Source: Piscinibacter sp047602365
GTDB taxonomy: Bacteria; Pseudomonadota; Gammaproteobacteria; Burkholderiales; Burkholderiaceae_C
Assembly: GCA_047602365.1 (NCBI GenBank)
Contig: JASGHM010000002.1
Span: forward strand, 1,426,001-1,490,000
Direction of reading: 5' to 3'
Length of the DNA stretch: 64,000 bases
In this document: piece after piece, positions 29,084 to 37,595 of the stretch
Position numbering within the stretch: position 1 is the stretch's first letter
Layout of the letters: each line of letters begins with the position of its first letter
Translations under genes and position numbers: made by a program
Notes under the pieces: model-generated
The model's database searches: none
Told to the model about the DNA's origin: nothing
What the model saw: only the letters and a program-made list of their open reading frames with translations

Positions 29084-29690
29084 GAGCCAGCTCCTTGATT
29101 TCCTTCGTCACGTAGGCGAAGGCCTCTGCGGCGGCGGCGACGTTGCCGTCGGCGACCTTGCCGCTGAACTTGTCGCGGATCGCATGGGCCACCGCGTCCA
29201 GCGAAATCAACCCGCTGATCGCCGCGAAGCCGCCAAGCAGCGCCGCGTTCGGCAGCGGCCGGCCGACATGCGACTTGGCGATTTCGCTGGCCGGCACGTT
29301 GCACAGCCGCTCGCGGCGAAAGCGGCGGACGAAGTCGCCGACACCGAGTTGATCGAAGCTGCGGCTCGAATTGATCAGCACGTAGCCCTCGGGCTGCAGG
29401 CCCTGGAAGACGTCGACCTGGTGCAGCAGCGTCGGGTCCTGGATGATCAGCGCGTCGGGTGCCATCACCGGTTCGCGCAGGCGGATCTCACGCTCGGCGA
29501 TGCGGCAGAACGCCACCACCGGCGCACCGGTGCGCTCCGAGCCGAAGCTGGGGAAGGCCTGCGCGTGCCGGCCCTGCTCGAAGGCGGCGATCGACAGCAT
29601 CTCGGCGCCGGTGACCACGCCCTGCCCGCCACGGCCGTGGATGCGGATCTGGAACACACGCGCCTCCGATGCCAGCTTCGATCGAGTCAT
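29067..29690 (-). CDS. porG: 2-oxoacid (pyruvate):ferredoxin oxidoreductase, gamma subunit
   Basis: Gamma subunit (CoA-interacting domain), 207 aa. IRIHGRGGQGVVTGAEMLS at residues about 16-34 and FPSFGSERTGAPVVAF are diagnostic. It is the first gene of the operon, read leftward, with its promoter in the short space shared with the divergent rarD-like gene. The operon order gamma, alpha, beta, FAD/Fe-S protein suggests one complex assembled in the cytoplasm. Confidence 0.9.
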   Translation of the reverse strand: MTRSKLASEARVFQIRIHGRGGQGVVTGAEMLSIAAFEQGRHAQAFPSFGSERTGAPVVAFCRIAEREIRLREPVMAPDALIIQDPTLLHQVDVFQGLQPEGYVLINSSRSFDQLGVGDFVRRFRRERLCNVPASEIAKSHVGRPLPNAALLGGFAAISGLISLDAVAHAIRDKFSGKVADGNVAAAAEAFAYVTKEIKELAHAQAD

Positions 29691-29757
29691 TGTTCGCGGC
29701 CGGGGCCATTGCCAGCTTGCCCTGCATCAAGCGCGCAGCGCCCCGACAATGCGGCGA

Positions 29758-30642
29758 ATGCCGACCGGAATCCTCTACGCCGCCTCCGCCTACGTGCTCT
29801 GGGGCCTGTTCCCGCTGTACTTCCGCCAGCTCGCCGCCGTGCCGCCCACCGAGGTGCTGGTGCACCGTGTCGTCTGGTCGCTGCTGTTCGTGTTCGGGCT
29901 GCTGGCCTGGCGCCGGCAATGGGCCTGGCTCACGACGGCGCTGCGTCAACCCAAGGTGATCCTCGCCTTCGCGGCCAGCGCCTTGCTGCTGTCGTGCAAC
30001 TGGGTGACCTACATCTGGTCGGTCTCCAACGGGCACGTGATCGACGCCAGCCTGGGTTACTTCATCACCCCGCTGGTCAACGTGCTGCTCGGCTACACCG
30101 TGCTGCACGAGCGGCCGCGGCGGCTGCAGTGGACGGCGCTGGCGCTGGCCACGCTGGGTGTGGTCTGGCTGACCGCGTTGACCGGCCAGTTGCCGTGGAT
30201 CGCGCTGGTGCTGGCGGCCAGCTTCGGCGGCTACGGGCTGCTGCGCAAGATCGCGCCGCTGGGTGCGCTCGAGGGCCTGACGCTGGAGACCATGCTGCTC
30301 GCGCCGCCGGCGCTGATCGCCTTCGTCTGGTGGTGGGGCAGCGGCCCGAGCCACTTCCCGATGGCCGACACCGCCACCAACCTGTGGCTGATCGGCGTCG
30401 GCCCGCTGACCGCCGTGCCGCTGCTGCTGTTCGCCGCCGGCGCGCGGCGCATCTCGATGACCACGCTGGGCCTGCTGCAGTACATCGGCCCGTCGATCCA
30501 GTTCGCGCTCGGCGTGTGGCTGTTCAACGAACCCTTCGGCGGCGCGCGTCTGGCCGGCTTCGGGTTGATCTGGGCGGCGCTGCTGGTCTACAGCGCCGAC
30601 GGCTGGTGGACCACGCGGCGGGCCGTGCCGGCCGCCGCCTGA
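29758..30642 (+). CDS. rarD: RarD-type EamA/DMT-superfamily permease
   Basis: Membrane transporter of 294 aa with ten hydrophobic segments. It begins GILYAASAYVLWGLFPLYF and contains CNWVTYIWSVSNGHVIDASL and SLGYFITPLVNVLLGY, which are characteristic of RarD (chloramphenicol-sensitive protein family). ATG 29758 is used; ATG 29749 in the same frame would add three residues. The substrate is unknown. Confidence 0.88.
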   Translation: MPTGILYAASAYVLWGLFPLYFRQLAAVPPTEVLVHRVVWSLLFVFGLLAWRRQWAWLTTALRQPKVILAFAASALLLSCNWVTYIWSVSNGHVIDASLGYFITPLVNVLLGYTVLHERPRRLQWTALALATLGVVWLTALTGQLPWIALVLAASFGGYGLLRKIAPLGALEGLTLETMLLAPPALIAFVWWWGSGPSHFPMADTATNLWLIGVGPLTAVPLLLFAAGARRISMTTLGLLQYIGPSIQFALGVWLFNEPFGGARLAGFGLIWAALLVYSADGWWTTRRAVPAAA

Positions 30643-30651
30643 TCGCGCCGA

Positions 30652-31230
30652 CTACCTCAGGTCGCCGGCCAGGCTGGCCAGCGTGTCCGGCGATATGACC
30701 AGGTGCGCCGGGTAGTTGGTGTGGTCGCAGCCCAGCTTGACGCTGGCGCCGGCGCGCACCGCCTCGCGCGCCGCTTGCGGAAACTCGAAGCGCACGAAGT
30801 GCACCGCCGAGGTCTTCACCTCGTTCTCGCGGTCCAGGTCCTCGTCGGCGATCGCGTAGACACGCACATGGCCCTCGACCTCGACGAACATGCGGTCCTC
30901 GACGCCGATCAGCCGCGCCAGCTCGCGCTTGCGCTCGTGCGGATCGGGGTACTCGATCAGCATCGTCGCCTTCCAGTTCGTGCCGTCGGGCACCAGCGGC
31001 GCGTAGGCGTCGATCTCGCTCTGGATGCCCTCCTCGTCGAAGATCTTCTCGATGTGCAGCATCTCCTGGATCTGGCGCAGGATGGTCTTCTCGTCCTCGA
31101 ACTGCACGCTGATGTGCTCGCCCAGGTGCACGGTGCGCAGGCGCCGGTGGGCGATGACGTCGGGCTTGCTGCTCTTGCGGATCTTCGCGTAGGCCTCCAG
31201 CGTCAGCAGCTTGTCGCGGGTGATGGTCAT
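30652..31230 (-). CDS. DUF3501 family protein
   Basis: Cytoplasmic protein of 192 aa with the full DUF3501 pattern (RKSSKPDVIAHRRLRTVHLG, QEMLHIEKIF, YAPLVPDGTNWKATMLIEYP, VHFVRFEF, CDHTNY). Its function is unknown, but it travels with rubrerythrin and a GlpC-like Fe-S protein, as here (20-base gap to the Fe-S gene). It is the last gene of that leftward cluster and convergent with rarD. Confidence 0.88.
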   Translation of the reverse strand: MTITRDKLLTLEAYAKIRKSSKPDVIAHRRLRTVHLGEHISVQFEDEKTILRQIQEMLHIEKIFDEEGIQSEIDAYAPLVPDGTNWKATMLIEYPDPHERKRELARLIGVEDRMFVEVEGHVRVYAIADEDLDRENEVKTSAVHFVRFEFPQAAREAVRAGASVKLGCDHTNYPAHLVISPDTLASLAGDLR

Positions 31231-31250
31231 GGGTCTCTCCACCGGTGGGG

Positions 31251-32600
31251 TCACAGGCCGTAGGCGGTGCGCAGCAGGCTCAGCGGGTGCGCCAGCGTCG
31301 CTGCCGGCAGCTGGTTGTTGGCCATGCCCTGCGCGATGTGGTGGCCGGCCAGCTGGCAGTCGGAGCTGATCCAGTCCGGCTCGTCCTTGGCCATCGCCTT
31401 GAAGACCGGCCTGCCGATCTTCATCGCGGTCGCGTGGTACGGCTTCTTGACGCCGTAGGTGCCGGCGTGGCCCGAACAGCGCTCGACGGTGTTGAGCTGC
31501 AGCGTCACCGACTGGCCGATCAGCTTGAACATCTCCTCGGTCTTCTTGCCGATCTTCTGCACACGCCCGTGGCAGGGGATGTGGTAGCTGACCTTGCCCA
31601 GCGGCGTCTTGAAGTCGGTCTTCAGCAGGCCGTCCTTGTGGCGCGCCATCAGGTACTCGAAGGGATCGAACATCGCCTCCTGCACCGCCGCGACATCCGC
31701 GTCCTGCGGGAACAGCAGCGGCAGCTCCTGCTTGAACATCAGCGTGCACGAGGGGATGGCGCTGAGGATCGCCCAGCCCTCCTTCGCGTACTTCGCCAGC
31801 ACCGGGATGTTGGCGTTCTTGTGCTTCTGCACGCCCTCCAGGTCGCCGAGCTCGAGCTTGGGCATGCCGCAGCACGACTCCTTCTCGACGATCACGTAGG
31901 GAATGGCGTTGTGCTCCAGCGTCGCGATCAGGTCGTGGCCGATGCCCGGTTCGTTGTAGTTGACGTAGCAGGTCGAGAAGATCGCCACCTTGCCGGGGCT
32001 AAGGGGGCCGTCCTTCACCTCGGAGGCCGAACCCTTCTTGTTCGCGCTCCAGCGGAAGCGGCTGGTCGCCAGTTCGGGCATCCAGGCGTTGCGGTCGACG
32101 TCGAGCGCACTCTCCATCACGCCGCGCGCCGCTTTCGTCCTGTTGATCGCGTTGACCGCCTGCACGACGATCGGAATGCCGGCGAAGGAGCCGTGCACGT
32201 CGGTCGAGGCGAGGAACTTCTCGCTCGCCTTGACCTCGCCCTTGCGGAACTTGATCGCCTTGGCACGCAGCATGGTGTGCGGGAAGTCGAGGTTCCACTC
32301 GTGCGGCGGCACGTAGGGGCACTTGGTCAGGTAGCACAGGTCGCAGAGGTAACACTGGTCGACGACCTTCCAGTAGTCCTCCTTCTTCACGCCGTGCACC
32401 TCGCCGTCGTCGGTGGCATCGACGAGGTCGAACAGGTTCGGGAACGACTGGCACAGGCTGACGCAGCGCCGGCAGCCGTGGCAGATGTCGAAGATGCGCT
32501 CCATCTCCTTGAACGCCAGGCCTTCGTCGAAGAAGTCCGGGTTCTTCCAATCGACGGCGTGGCGGGTCGGGGCCTCGAGATTGCCTTCGCGAACGGTCAT
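31251..32600 (-). CDS. GlpC/HdrD-like (Fe-S)-binding oxidoreductase subunit
   Basis: Protein of 449 aa with two N-terminal 4Fe-4S clusters (CHGCRRCVSLCQSFPN and CYLCDLCYLTKCPYVPP) and two C-terminal CCG-type domains (KESCCGMPKLELGD, and ERCSGHAGTYG where one cysteine of the usual pair is a serine). This is the architecture of GlpC and heterodisulfide reductase subunit D. It likely passes electrons from a dehydrogenase or quinone to a partner, possibly rubrerythrin encoded upstream. Start ATG 32600 follows the rubrerythrin gene by 73 bases containing a hairpin. Confidence 0.85.
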   Translation of the reverse strand: MTVREGNLEAPTRHAVDWKNPDFFDEGLAFKEMERIFDICHGCRRCVSLCQSFPNLFDLVDATDDGEVHGVKKEDYWKVVDQCYLCDLCYLTKCPYVPPHEWNLDFPHTMLRAKAIKFRKGEVKASEKFLASTDVHGSFAGIPIVVQAVNAINRTKAARGVMESALDVDRNAWMPELATSRFRWSANKKGSASEVKDGPLSPGKVAIFSTCYVNYNEPGIGHDLIATLEHNAIPYVIVEKESCCGMPKLELGDLEGVQKHKNANIPVLAKYAKEGWAILSAIPSCTLMFKQELPLLFPQDADVAAVQEAMFDPFEYLMARHKDGLLKTDFKTPLGKVSYHIPCHGRVQKIGKKTEEMFKLIGQSVTLQLNTVERCSGHAGTYGVKKPYHATAMKIGRPVFKAMAKDEPDWISSDCQLAGHHIAQGMANNQLPAATLAHPLSLLRTAYGL

Positions 32601-32628
32601 GTGTGTGCTCTCCTCGGTCCACCAATGA

Positions 32629-32651
32629 ACAAGGGGCACGAAGCCCCTTGT
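32629..32651 (-). promoter_or_regulatory. Intercistronic hairpin between rubrerythrin and the Fe-S gene
   Basis: ACAAGGGGC, loop ACGAA, GCCCCTTGT: a perfect 9-bp stem downstream of the rubrerythrin stop. There is no T-run after it on the minus strand, so it is better read as an attenuator or mRNA-stabilising hairpin that lets rubrerythrin be made in excess of the downstream genes. Confidence 0.5.
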
Positions 32652-32673
32652 CGTGCGAGCGTCGCCGCCGTCG

Positions 32674-33096
32674 TCAGTCGACCAGCGCGTCCAGCGCCTT
32701 CTGGTAGCGGTTGGCGTGCGAGCGCTCGGCCTTGGCCAGCGTCTCGAACCAGTCGGCGATCTCGTCGAAGCCTTCCTCGCGCGCCTGCTTGGCCATGCCC
32801 GGGTACATGTCGGTGTACTCGTGCGTCTCGCCGGCAACGGCGGCCATCAGGTTCTGCCGGCTGTTGCCGATCGGCAGGCCGGTGGCCGGGTCGCCCGAGC
32901 CGTTCTCGAGGAACTCGAGGTGGCCGTGCGCGTGGCCGGTCTCGCCTTCGGCGGTGGAGCGGAACAGCGCCGCGACGTCGTTCTGCCCTTCGACGTCGGC
33001 CTTGTTTGCGAAGTACAGGTACCGGCGATTCGCCTGCGATTCGCCCGCGAAGGCGTCCTTCAGGTTCTGCTCGGTCTTCGATCCCTTCAAGCCCAT
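32674..33096 (-). CDS. Rubrerythrin-type ferritin-like diiron protein (no rubredoxin domain)
   Basis: Diiron protein of 140 aa, peroxide or oxygen detoxification. Ferritin-like helices carry the metal ligands: AFAGESQANRRY, EGETGHAHGH, AGETHEYTDMYPGMA and AERSHANRYQKAL. The C-terminal rubredoxin domain of classical rubrerythrin is absent, so an external electron donor is needed; the adjacent Fe-S protein is a natural candidate. ATG 33096 was chosen because the family N-terminus MGLKGSKTEQNLKDAF starts there; the open frame upstream has no similarity. Confidence 0.92.
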   Translation of the reverse strand: MGLKGSKTEQNLKDAFAGESQANRRYLYFANKADVEGQNDVAALFRSTAEGETGHAHGHLEFLENGSGDPATGLPIGNSRQNLMAAVAGETHEYTDMYPGMAKQAREEGFDEIADWFETLAKAERSHANRYQKALDALVD

Positions 33097-33271
33097 GTCG
33101 CTCTCCTGTCGTTGAGTTGAACCGAACCGGCCGCGTGCGCGTCTGCGGTGCGCTGAGTTCGCGGCACTCGCCGACGCTAACCCAGGCCCCCGACAGGGGC
33201 AAATACAAAAGCTCAATCCGACCGATTGGCGCCGGCTATTCCAGAATCGTTTGCGATCGAGCAAATGTATT

Positions 33272-33284
33272 AATGAGAATCGTT
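33272..33284. promoter_or_regulatory. Fur-like box upstream of rubrerythrin
   Basis: AATGAGAATCGTT matches the core AATGATAATCATT of the Fur consensus at 11 of 13 positions. It lies about 176 bases before the rubrerythrin start in a 205-base intergenic region, next to another AGAATCGTTTGCGATCGAGC stretch. Iron or redox control of the cluster is plausible but unproven. Confidence 0.4.
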
Positions 33285-33301
33285 CGCAGACACTGCGGCC
33301 C

Positions 33302-34150
33302 TCACAGCCCGAGCAGCCCCCGCGCCAGCCGATGCACGAGCGCGTTCGCGTCGGCCAGTTCGTGCAGCACGGTGAAGTGGTTGGTGCCGGGGATGGCCTC
33401 GCAGACCGGCACCGTCGCGCCCCCCCAAGCCTCACGGATGCACTGGTTCTGGCGCTGGAACTCCTCGCTCTCGTCGCCCCCGACCAGCGCCACCAGCGGC
33501 CCCGCCGGCGCCGGCATCAGCGCCGGGCTGAGCCGCTTCGCCGAGGCGGCGTTCAGACGCAGGTCGCCGGCCAGGAAGGGCGTGCGGCGGATCGGCTCCA
33601 TCTCGAACACGCCGGAGATCGCCAGCCCGCCCTGCAGCAACCGCGCCGGCAGGTCGGCGCCGACCTGCCGCCAGTCGCAGGCCAGCATCATCGCGGTGAG
33701 GTGCCCGCCGGCCGAATGGCCGCCGACGACGATGCGCTTCGGGTCGCCGCCATGCTCGTGCGCGTGGCGGTACACCCAGGCAAGGGCCTGCACCATCTGC
33801 AGCGTGATCTGCTCGATCGTCACCGCAGGGCACAGCGCGTAGTTGGGCACCACCACCATCGCGCCGGCATCGACCAGCGCCGGGGCGACGAAGGAATGGT
33901 CGCGCTTGTCCAGCGCGCGCCAGTAGCCGCCGTGGATGAAGACGAACACCGGCGCATCGGCCCGCGCCGCGCGAAACACGTCGAGCGTCTCGCCGGGCGC
34001 GCTGCCGTAGGGGATGTCGAGCACGCAGTCGGACTGCGCGCGGGCCAGCGCCGAGGCATTCGCCCAGCGCTCGAGGATGCGCGGCGCCTCGGCCACGCGG
34101 GCGCGGTTGTTGTACTGGGCGTCGAGCCAGGCGGGGTCGGGTCGGGTCAT
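33302..34150 (-). CDS. Alpha/beta hydrolase (HSL/AFMID-like esterase)
   Basis: Hydrolase of 282 aa. The oxyanion motif HGGYW is at residues 73-77, the nucleophile elbow GHSAGG puts Ser at 146, and the C-terminal NHF supplies the His. The N-terminus DAQYNNRARV resembles arylformamidase-like esterases. The substrate is unknown and no kynurenine genes are nearby. It ends just before the intergenic region of the rubrerythrin cluster. Confidence 0.85.
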   Translation of the reverse strand: MTRPDPAWLDAQYNNRARVAEAPRILERWANASALARAQSDCVLDIPYGSAPGETLDVFRAARADAPVFVFIHGGYWRALDKRDHSFVAPALVDAGAMVVVPNYALCPAVTIEQITLQMVQALAWVYRHAHEHGGDPKRIVVGGHSAGGHLTAMMLACDWRQVGADLPARLLQGGLAISGVFEMEPIRRTPFLAGDLRLNAASAKRLSPALMPAPAGPLVALVGGDESEEFQRQNQCIREAWGGATVPVCEAIPGTNHFTVLHELADANALVHRLARGLLGL

Positions 34151-34211
34151 CGCGGGGCACTCCGGGTCGGTCGGGACAGGCTGCGGAGTTTGCTAGAATG
34201 CGCGAGTTCGT

Positions 34212-34287
<76 letters not shown>

Positions 34288-34297
34288 AACGAAACCT

Positions 34298-34336
34298 AAG
34301 TGCTTGATTCCTATCGGACTCAAGCACTTTTTCTTT
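34298..34336 (+). terminator. Rho-independent terminator of the tRNA-Ala gene
   Basis: AAGTGCTTGA and TCAAGCACTT form a perfect 10-bp stem with a 12-base loop, followed by a T-rich tract. It starts 11 bases after the tRNA 3' end. Confidence 0.88.
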
Positions 34337-34353
34337 GTGTCGACAGCTCGGTG

Positions 34354-34476
34354 ATGCACAAGCCTGCTGCACAAGAGCTCTCGGACATGCGTGGACCGGC
34401 CTACCTGGCCCACCGCGGGAACGTCTTCCACTTTCGAGCCAGGGTTCCGACCGACCTGGTCGAGGCCCATAGGTAG
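34354..34476 (+). pseudogene. Truncated tyrosine recombinase (integrase) N-terminus
   Basis: A 40-codon frame that contains RGPAYLAHRGNVFHFRARVP and continues TDLVEAHR before a TAG. The pattern YLxxRGxxFxFRxxVPxDL is the start of the N-terminal domain of many tRNA-targeting tyrosine integrases. The rest of the enzyme is missing. Its position 67 bases after a tRNA gene is where an element integrated into that tRNA would carry its integrase. It is a remnant, not a working gene. Confidence 0.6.
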
Positions 34477-34857
34477 CTATCAACTCGCAGCGACGACGGA
34501 AGCCCCGTCCGGTAGTAGCGTCGCCTGCAAGCACTGCACTCCACTGCCCACCTCAACCTGTCCAAGTGCGTGCGCGTGTCCAAGGACCGTGCGTCGACCT
34601 CGCCGACTTCTGCATGATCCGCTGTGGAGCGGCTAGCGCCAGGCCGCCTGGTGGATGCCAAGTCGGCTGCGCGCATGACGATCGGCTGTGCGAAGTGCAA
34701 GTGCCGTCGGGCTTGTGCGCTGCGATCAGCGCGGGACCAGCGACCGGTTCCCTTCGACGTGAACTGGCACTGCCGACCCAAAGCGGACGCCGGGCCATCT
34801 CAAGAGGCGACGCTCGCGACCCTGACAACATGCATCGTCAGGGCCGCACCGGCAGGC
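34477..34857. other. Gene-poor remnant region after the integrase fragment
   Basis: About 380 bases with no convincing gene. Open frames exist on both strands, but none has a ribosome site or a family pattern. The third-position bias is weaker than in the flanks. This is probably decayed mobile-element DNA between the integrase fragment and the porin gene. Confidence 0.5.
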
Positions 34858-35895
34858 TCAGAAGCGGTGGCGAACCCCGACCGAAACGCCCGTCGCGCTG
34901 TCTCGCGTTCCCATGAATCCGGGCAGCGGGAAGGCGCCGCTCAGCTTGTTGTTGTCGACCTCGGCGTAGACATCGGTACGCTTCGACAGCAGGTAGTCGA
35001 CGCCGAGGTAGCCCACCTTCCGAGACCCTTCGTTCGTGCCGGACTGCTTGTCCTGCACATAGCTGGCCGTGAGCACGAGCGCCTCCGTCAGGTTGTAGTT
35101 CGCGCCGAGCGTCCAGACCTTGTTCTTCTGCGGGCTCACATCATGCTTGCGCTGCATCGCCCCGACGAAGACGCGCAGGCCGCCCGTCACCGCGTAGCTG
35201 CCGCCGATCGCAGTGATCTTGCGAGTCTCGGTGTTGTTGGCACTGTCCATTTCCTGGTTGTAGAAGACAACGTCGATCGGGCCTGCGCTGTAGGAACCAC
35301 CAACCGCCCAGGCCTTTCCGTTCGTGCCCTCGCCGGCTGTCACGCTCGCCGCGACGCCGAAGTCGCCTAGCTTGTGCGTGTACTTCACCATGTTGTCTTC
35401 CCGTGAGACATGGTGGCCGCTGAATACGGACAGCGAATCCTGGTTGGGGTTCGGCTGCGGTTGGAAACGTCCCGACAGATCGTGCGCCAGCGTGTTCTGG
35501 CGGCCGATCGCAACCGTGCCGTAGCCGCTCGAGAGCCCGACCACGGCGGCGCGCCCCCAGGCACGCCCCGACGGTGCCAGGCCCTGTCCGTAGTTGGCCG
35601 TCGTCGTCGTCTGCTGCAGCGTGCCATTGGACGGATCCAGGCCCTGCTCGATGTTGAAGAACGCCTTGAGGCCGCCGCCCAGGTCCTCGGTGCCGCGGAA
35701 GCCCAGCCGGCTGCCCGTGTAGGCACCGTCCCCGACCGTCTTCAGCGAGTCGCCGTTGGCCGCTGCGTTGTTGGCATGGCGTACGGTCACATCGATGATG
35801 CCGTAGACCGTGACGTTCGACTGCGCGCTCGCAAGGGTCGGGAGCACGGCGGCCAGCGTGGCGGCAAGCGCCGAGAGTCGGATCGGATGGTTCAA
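34858..35895 (-). CDS. Gram-negative porin (Burkholderiales Porin_4/OmpC type)
   Basis: Outer-membrane trimeric beta-barrel porin, 345 aa. The signal peptide (residues 1-24, LSALAATLAAVLPTLASAQ) is followed by SNVTVYGIIDVTVRHANN, SRLGFRGTEDLGGGLKAFF and the terminal aromatic VRHRF needed for BAM insertion. The start is TTG 35893-35895, preceded by GGAGG at six to seven bases; an ATG at 35979 lies too far before the signal peptide. It sits at the end of the tctCBA operon and probably lets the tricarboxylate substrate cross the outer membrane. Confidence 0.9.
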   Translation of the reverse strand: MNHPIRLSALAATLAAVLPTLASAQSNVTVYGIIDVTVRHANNAAANGDSLKTVGDGAYTGSRLGFRGTEDLGGGLKAFFNIEQGLDPSNGTLQQTTTTANYGQGLAPSGRAWGRAAVVGLSSGYGTVAIGRQNTLAHDLSGRFQPQPNPNQDSLSVFSGHHVSREDNMVKYTHKLGDFGVAASVTAGEGTNGKAWAVGGSYSAGPIDVVFYNQEMDSANNTETRKITAIGGSYAVTGGLRVFVGAMQRKHDVSPQKNKVWTLGANYNLTEALVLTASYVQDKQSGTNEGSRKVGYLGVDYLLSKRTDVYAEVDNNKLSGAFPLPGFMGTRDSATGVSVGVRHRF

Positions 35896-36069
35896 GTTGA
35901 GTCCTCCACCAGGTGTTCGGGGTCGTTGGCGCCCTGGTGCGCCGTCTTCTGCACGATGCAGATTCGGTTGTGAGTTCACGCGGGCGCAGCGCTGCCTCGC
36001 GGCGTCGCGCCGCGTGAACGACGATTCGGTAAGGGTCGGTCGACTACGGCACCGACAGGAGTTCGCGCA

Positions 36070-37581
36070 TCAGTCGTCTTCTCCCAAGCGCACGCCCTTC
36101 CTGCGCAGGAAGTACGGCGCGACCAGGACCAGCGCGGTGATCGCGACGATCGAAGCCGACAACGGCTGCTTCAGGAAGACGAGCCAATCGCCTTGACTGA
36201 TCGACAGTGCATTGCGCAGTTGCTTCTCGGCCATGGGGCCCAGCAACATGCCGACGATCACGGGCGCGACCGGGAAGTCGAAGCGCCGCATGGCCACGCC
36301 GGCCCAGCCGATGGCCAGCATCAGCAGCAAGTCGAACGCCGACTGGCGCATGCCGAAGACACCGATCGAGGCGAACACCAGAATGCCGGCAGCCAGGTAC
36401 TGCTTGGGGATCGCGAGCAACTTGACCCACAGCCCGACCAGCGGGAGGTTGAGGATCAGCAGGATCACGTTGCCGACGTACAGGGATGCAACCAGCGCCC
36501 AGACGATGTCACCGGACGTCTGAAACAGCAGCGGGCCAGGCTGCAGGTTGTAGTTCTGGAACGCCGCCAGCAGGATGGCCGCCGTGGCCGATGTCGGGAT
36601 GCCAAGCGTCAGCAGCGGCACCAGCGAGCCGGTGACGCTGGCGTTGTTGGCAGCCTCCGGGCCAGCCACGCCTTCGATCGCACCCTTGCCCTTGTTGGCC
36701 GCAAACTCCTCGGGGTGTTTCGTCAGCTTGCGCTCGGCCGAATATGAGAGAAAGGTCGGGATCTCGGCGCCGCCCGCGGGAATCGAGCCGAACGGAAAGC
36801 CGATCAAGGTGCCGCGCAGCCAGGCCGGAACGCTGCGCTTCCAGTCGCTGCGGCTCATCCACAATGAGCTCATGTGATGGCGACTCGTGTCGCCATCGCT
36901 CTCGTAGAGCACGCTGTAGAGCGCCTCGGCCACCGCGAAGAGGCCCACGGCGACCAGCACCACCTCGATGCCATCGACCAGTTCGGGAATGCCGAGCGTG
37001 TAGCGGGCTTGCCCGGAGATGTTGTCGATGCCGATCAGCCCGATGGCGAGACCGACACCCAGCGACGCCAGCCCACGGGCCATCGACGCACCCAGCACCG
37101 CCGACACGGTAGTGAAGGCGAACACGATGATCGCGAAGTACTCGGCCGGCCCGAACTTCAACGCAACGTCGGCCACCCACGGCGCAAAGAAGGTCAGCAG
37201 CACCGTGGCAATGGTCCCAGCCACGAAGGAGCCGATCGCAGCCGTCGCCAGCGCGGGACCGGCGCGGCCGTTGCGCGCCATGAGATTGCCCTCCATCGCC
37301 GTCACCATCGAGGACGATTCGCCGGGCGTGTTCATCAGGATCGAGGTGGTCGATCCGCCGAACTGGGCGCCGTAGTAGATGCCGGCGAACATGATCAGCG
37401 CGCCGGTCGCGTCGAGCTTTGCCGTGAGCGGCAGCAAGACAGCCACGGTGAGCGCCGGGCCGATGCCGGGCAGCACGCCGATGGCCGTGCCGAGCAAACA
37501 GCCGACGAAGCCCCACATCAGGTTGACGGGTGTCAGTGCCGTCGCAAAGCCGGACGCGAGGCTGGTGAAGATTTCCATCAT
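36070..37581 (-). CDS. tctA: Tripartite tricarboxylate transporter permease TctA
   Basis: Large membrane subunit of a TTT-family secondary transporter, 503 aa with about eleven hydrophobic segments. The family signature GVLPGIGPALTVAVLLPLT lies near residue 40 and a second, FPFGSIPAGGAEIPTFLSY, in the middle. It works with TctB and a periplasmic TctC receptor to import citrate-like acids with a cation. It is 14 bases after tctB. Confidence 0.93.
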   Translation of the reverse strand: MMEIFTSLASGFATALTPVNLMWGFVGCLLGTAIGVLPGIGPALTVAVLLPLTAKLDATGALIMFAGIYYGAQFGGSTTSILMNTPGESSSMVTAMEGNLMARNGRAGPALATAAIGSFVAGTIATVLLTFFAPWVADVALKFGPAEYFAIIVFAFTTVSAVLGASMARGLASLGVGLAIGLIGIDNISGQARYTLGIPELVDGIEVVLVAVGLFAVAEALYSVLYESDGDTSRHHMSSLWMSRSDWKRSVPAWLRGTLIGFPFGSIPAGGAEIPTFLSYSAERKLTKHPEEFAANKGKGAIEGVAGPEAANNASVTGSLVPLLTLGIPTSATAAILLAAFQNYNLQPGPLLFQTSGDIVWALVASLYVGNVILLILNLPLVGLWVKLLAIPKQYLAAGILVFASIGVFGMRQSAFDLLLMLAIGWAGVAMRRFDFPVAPVIVGMLLGPMAEKQLRNALSISQGDWLVFLKQPLSASIVAITALVLVAPYFLRRKGVRLGEDD

Positions 37582-37595
37582 GGCGAACCTCGCCT

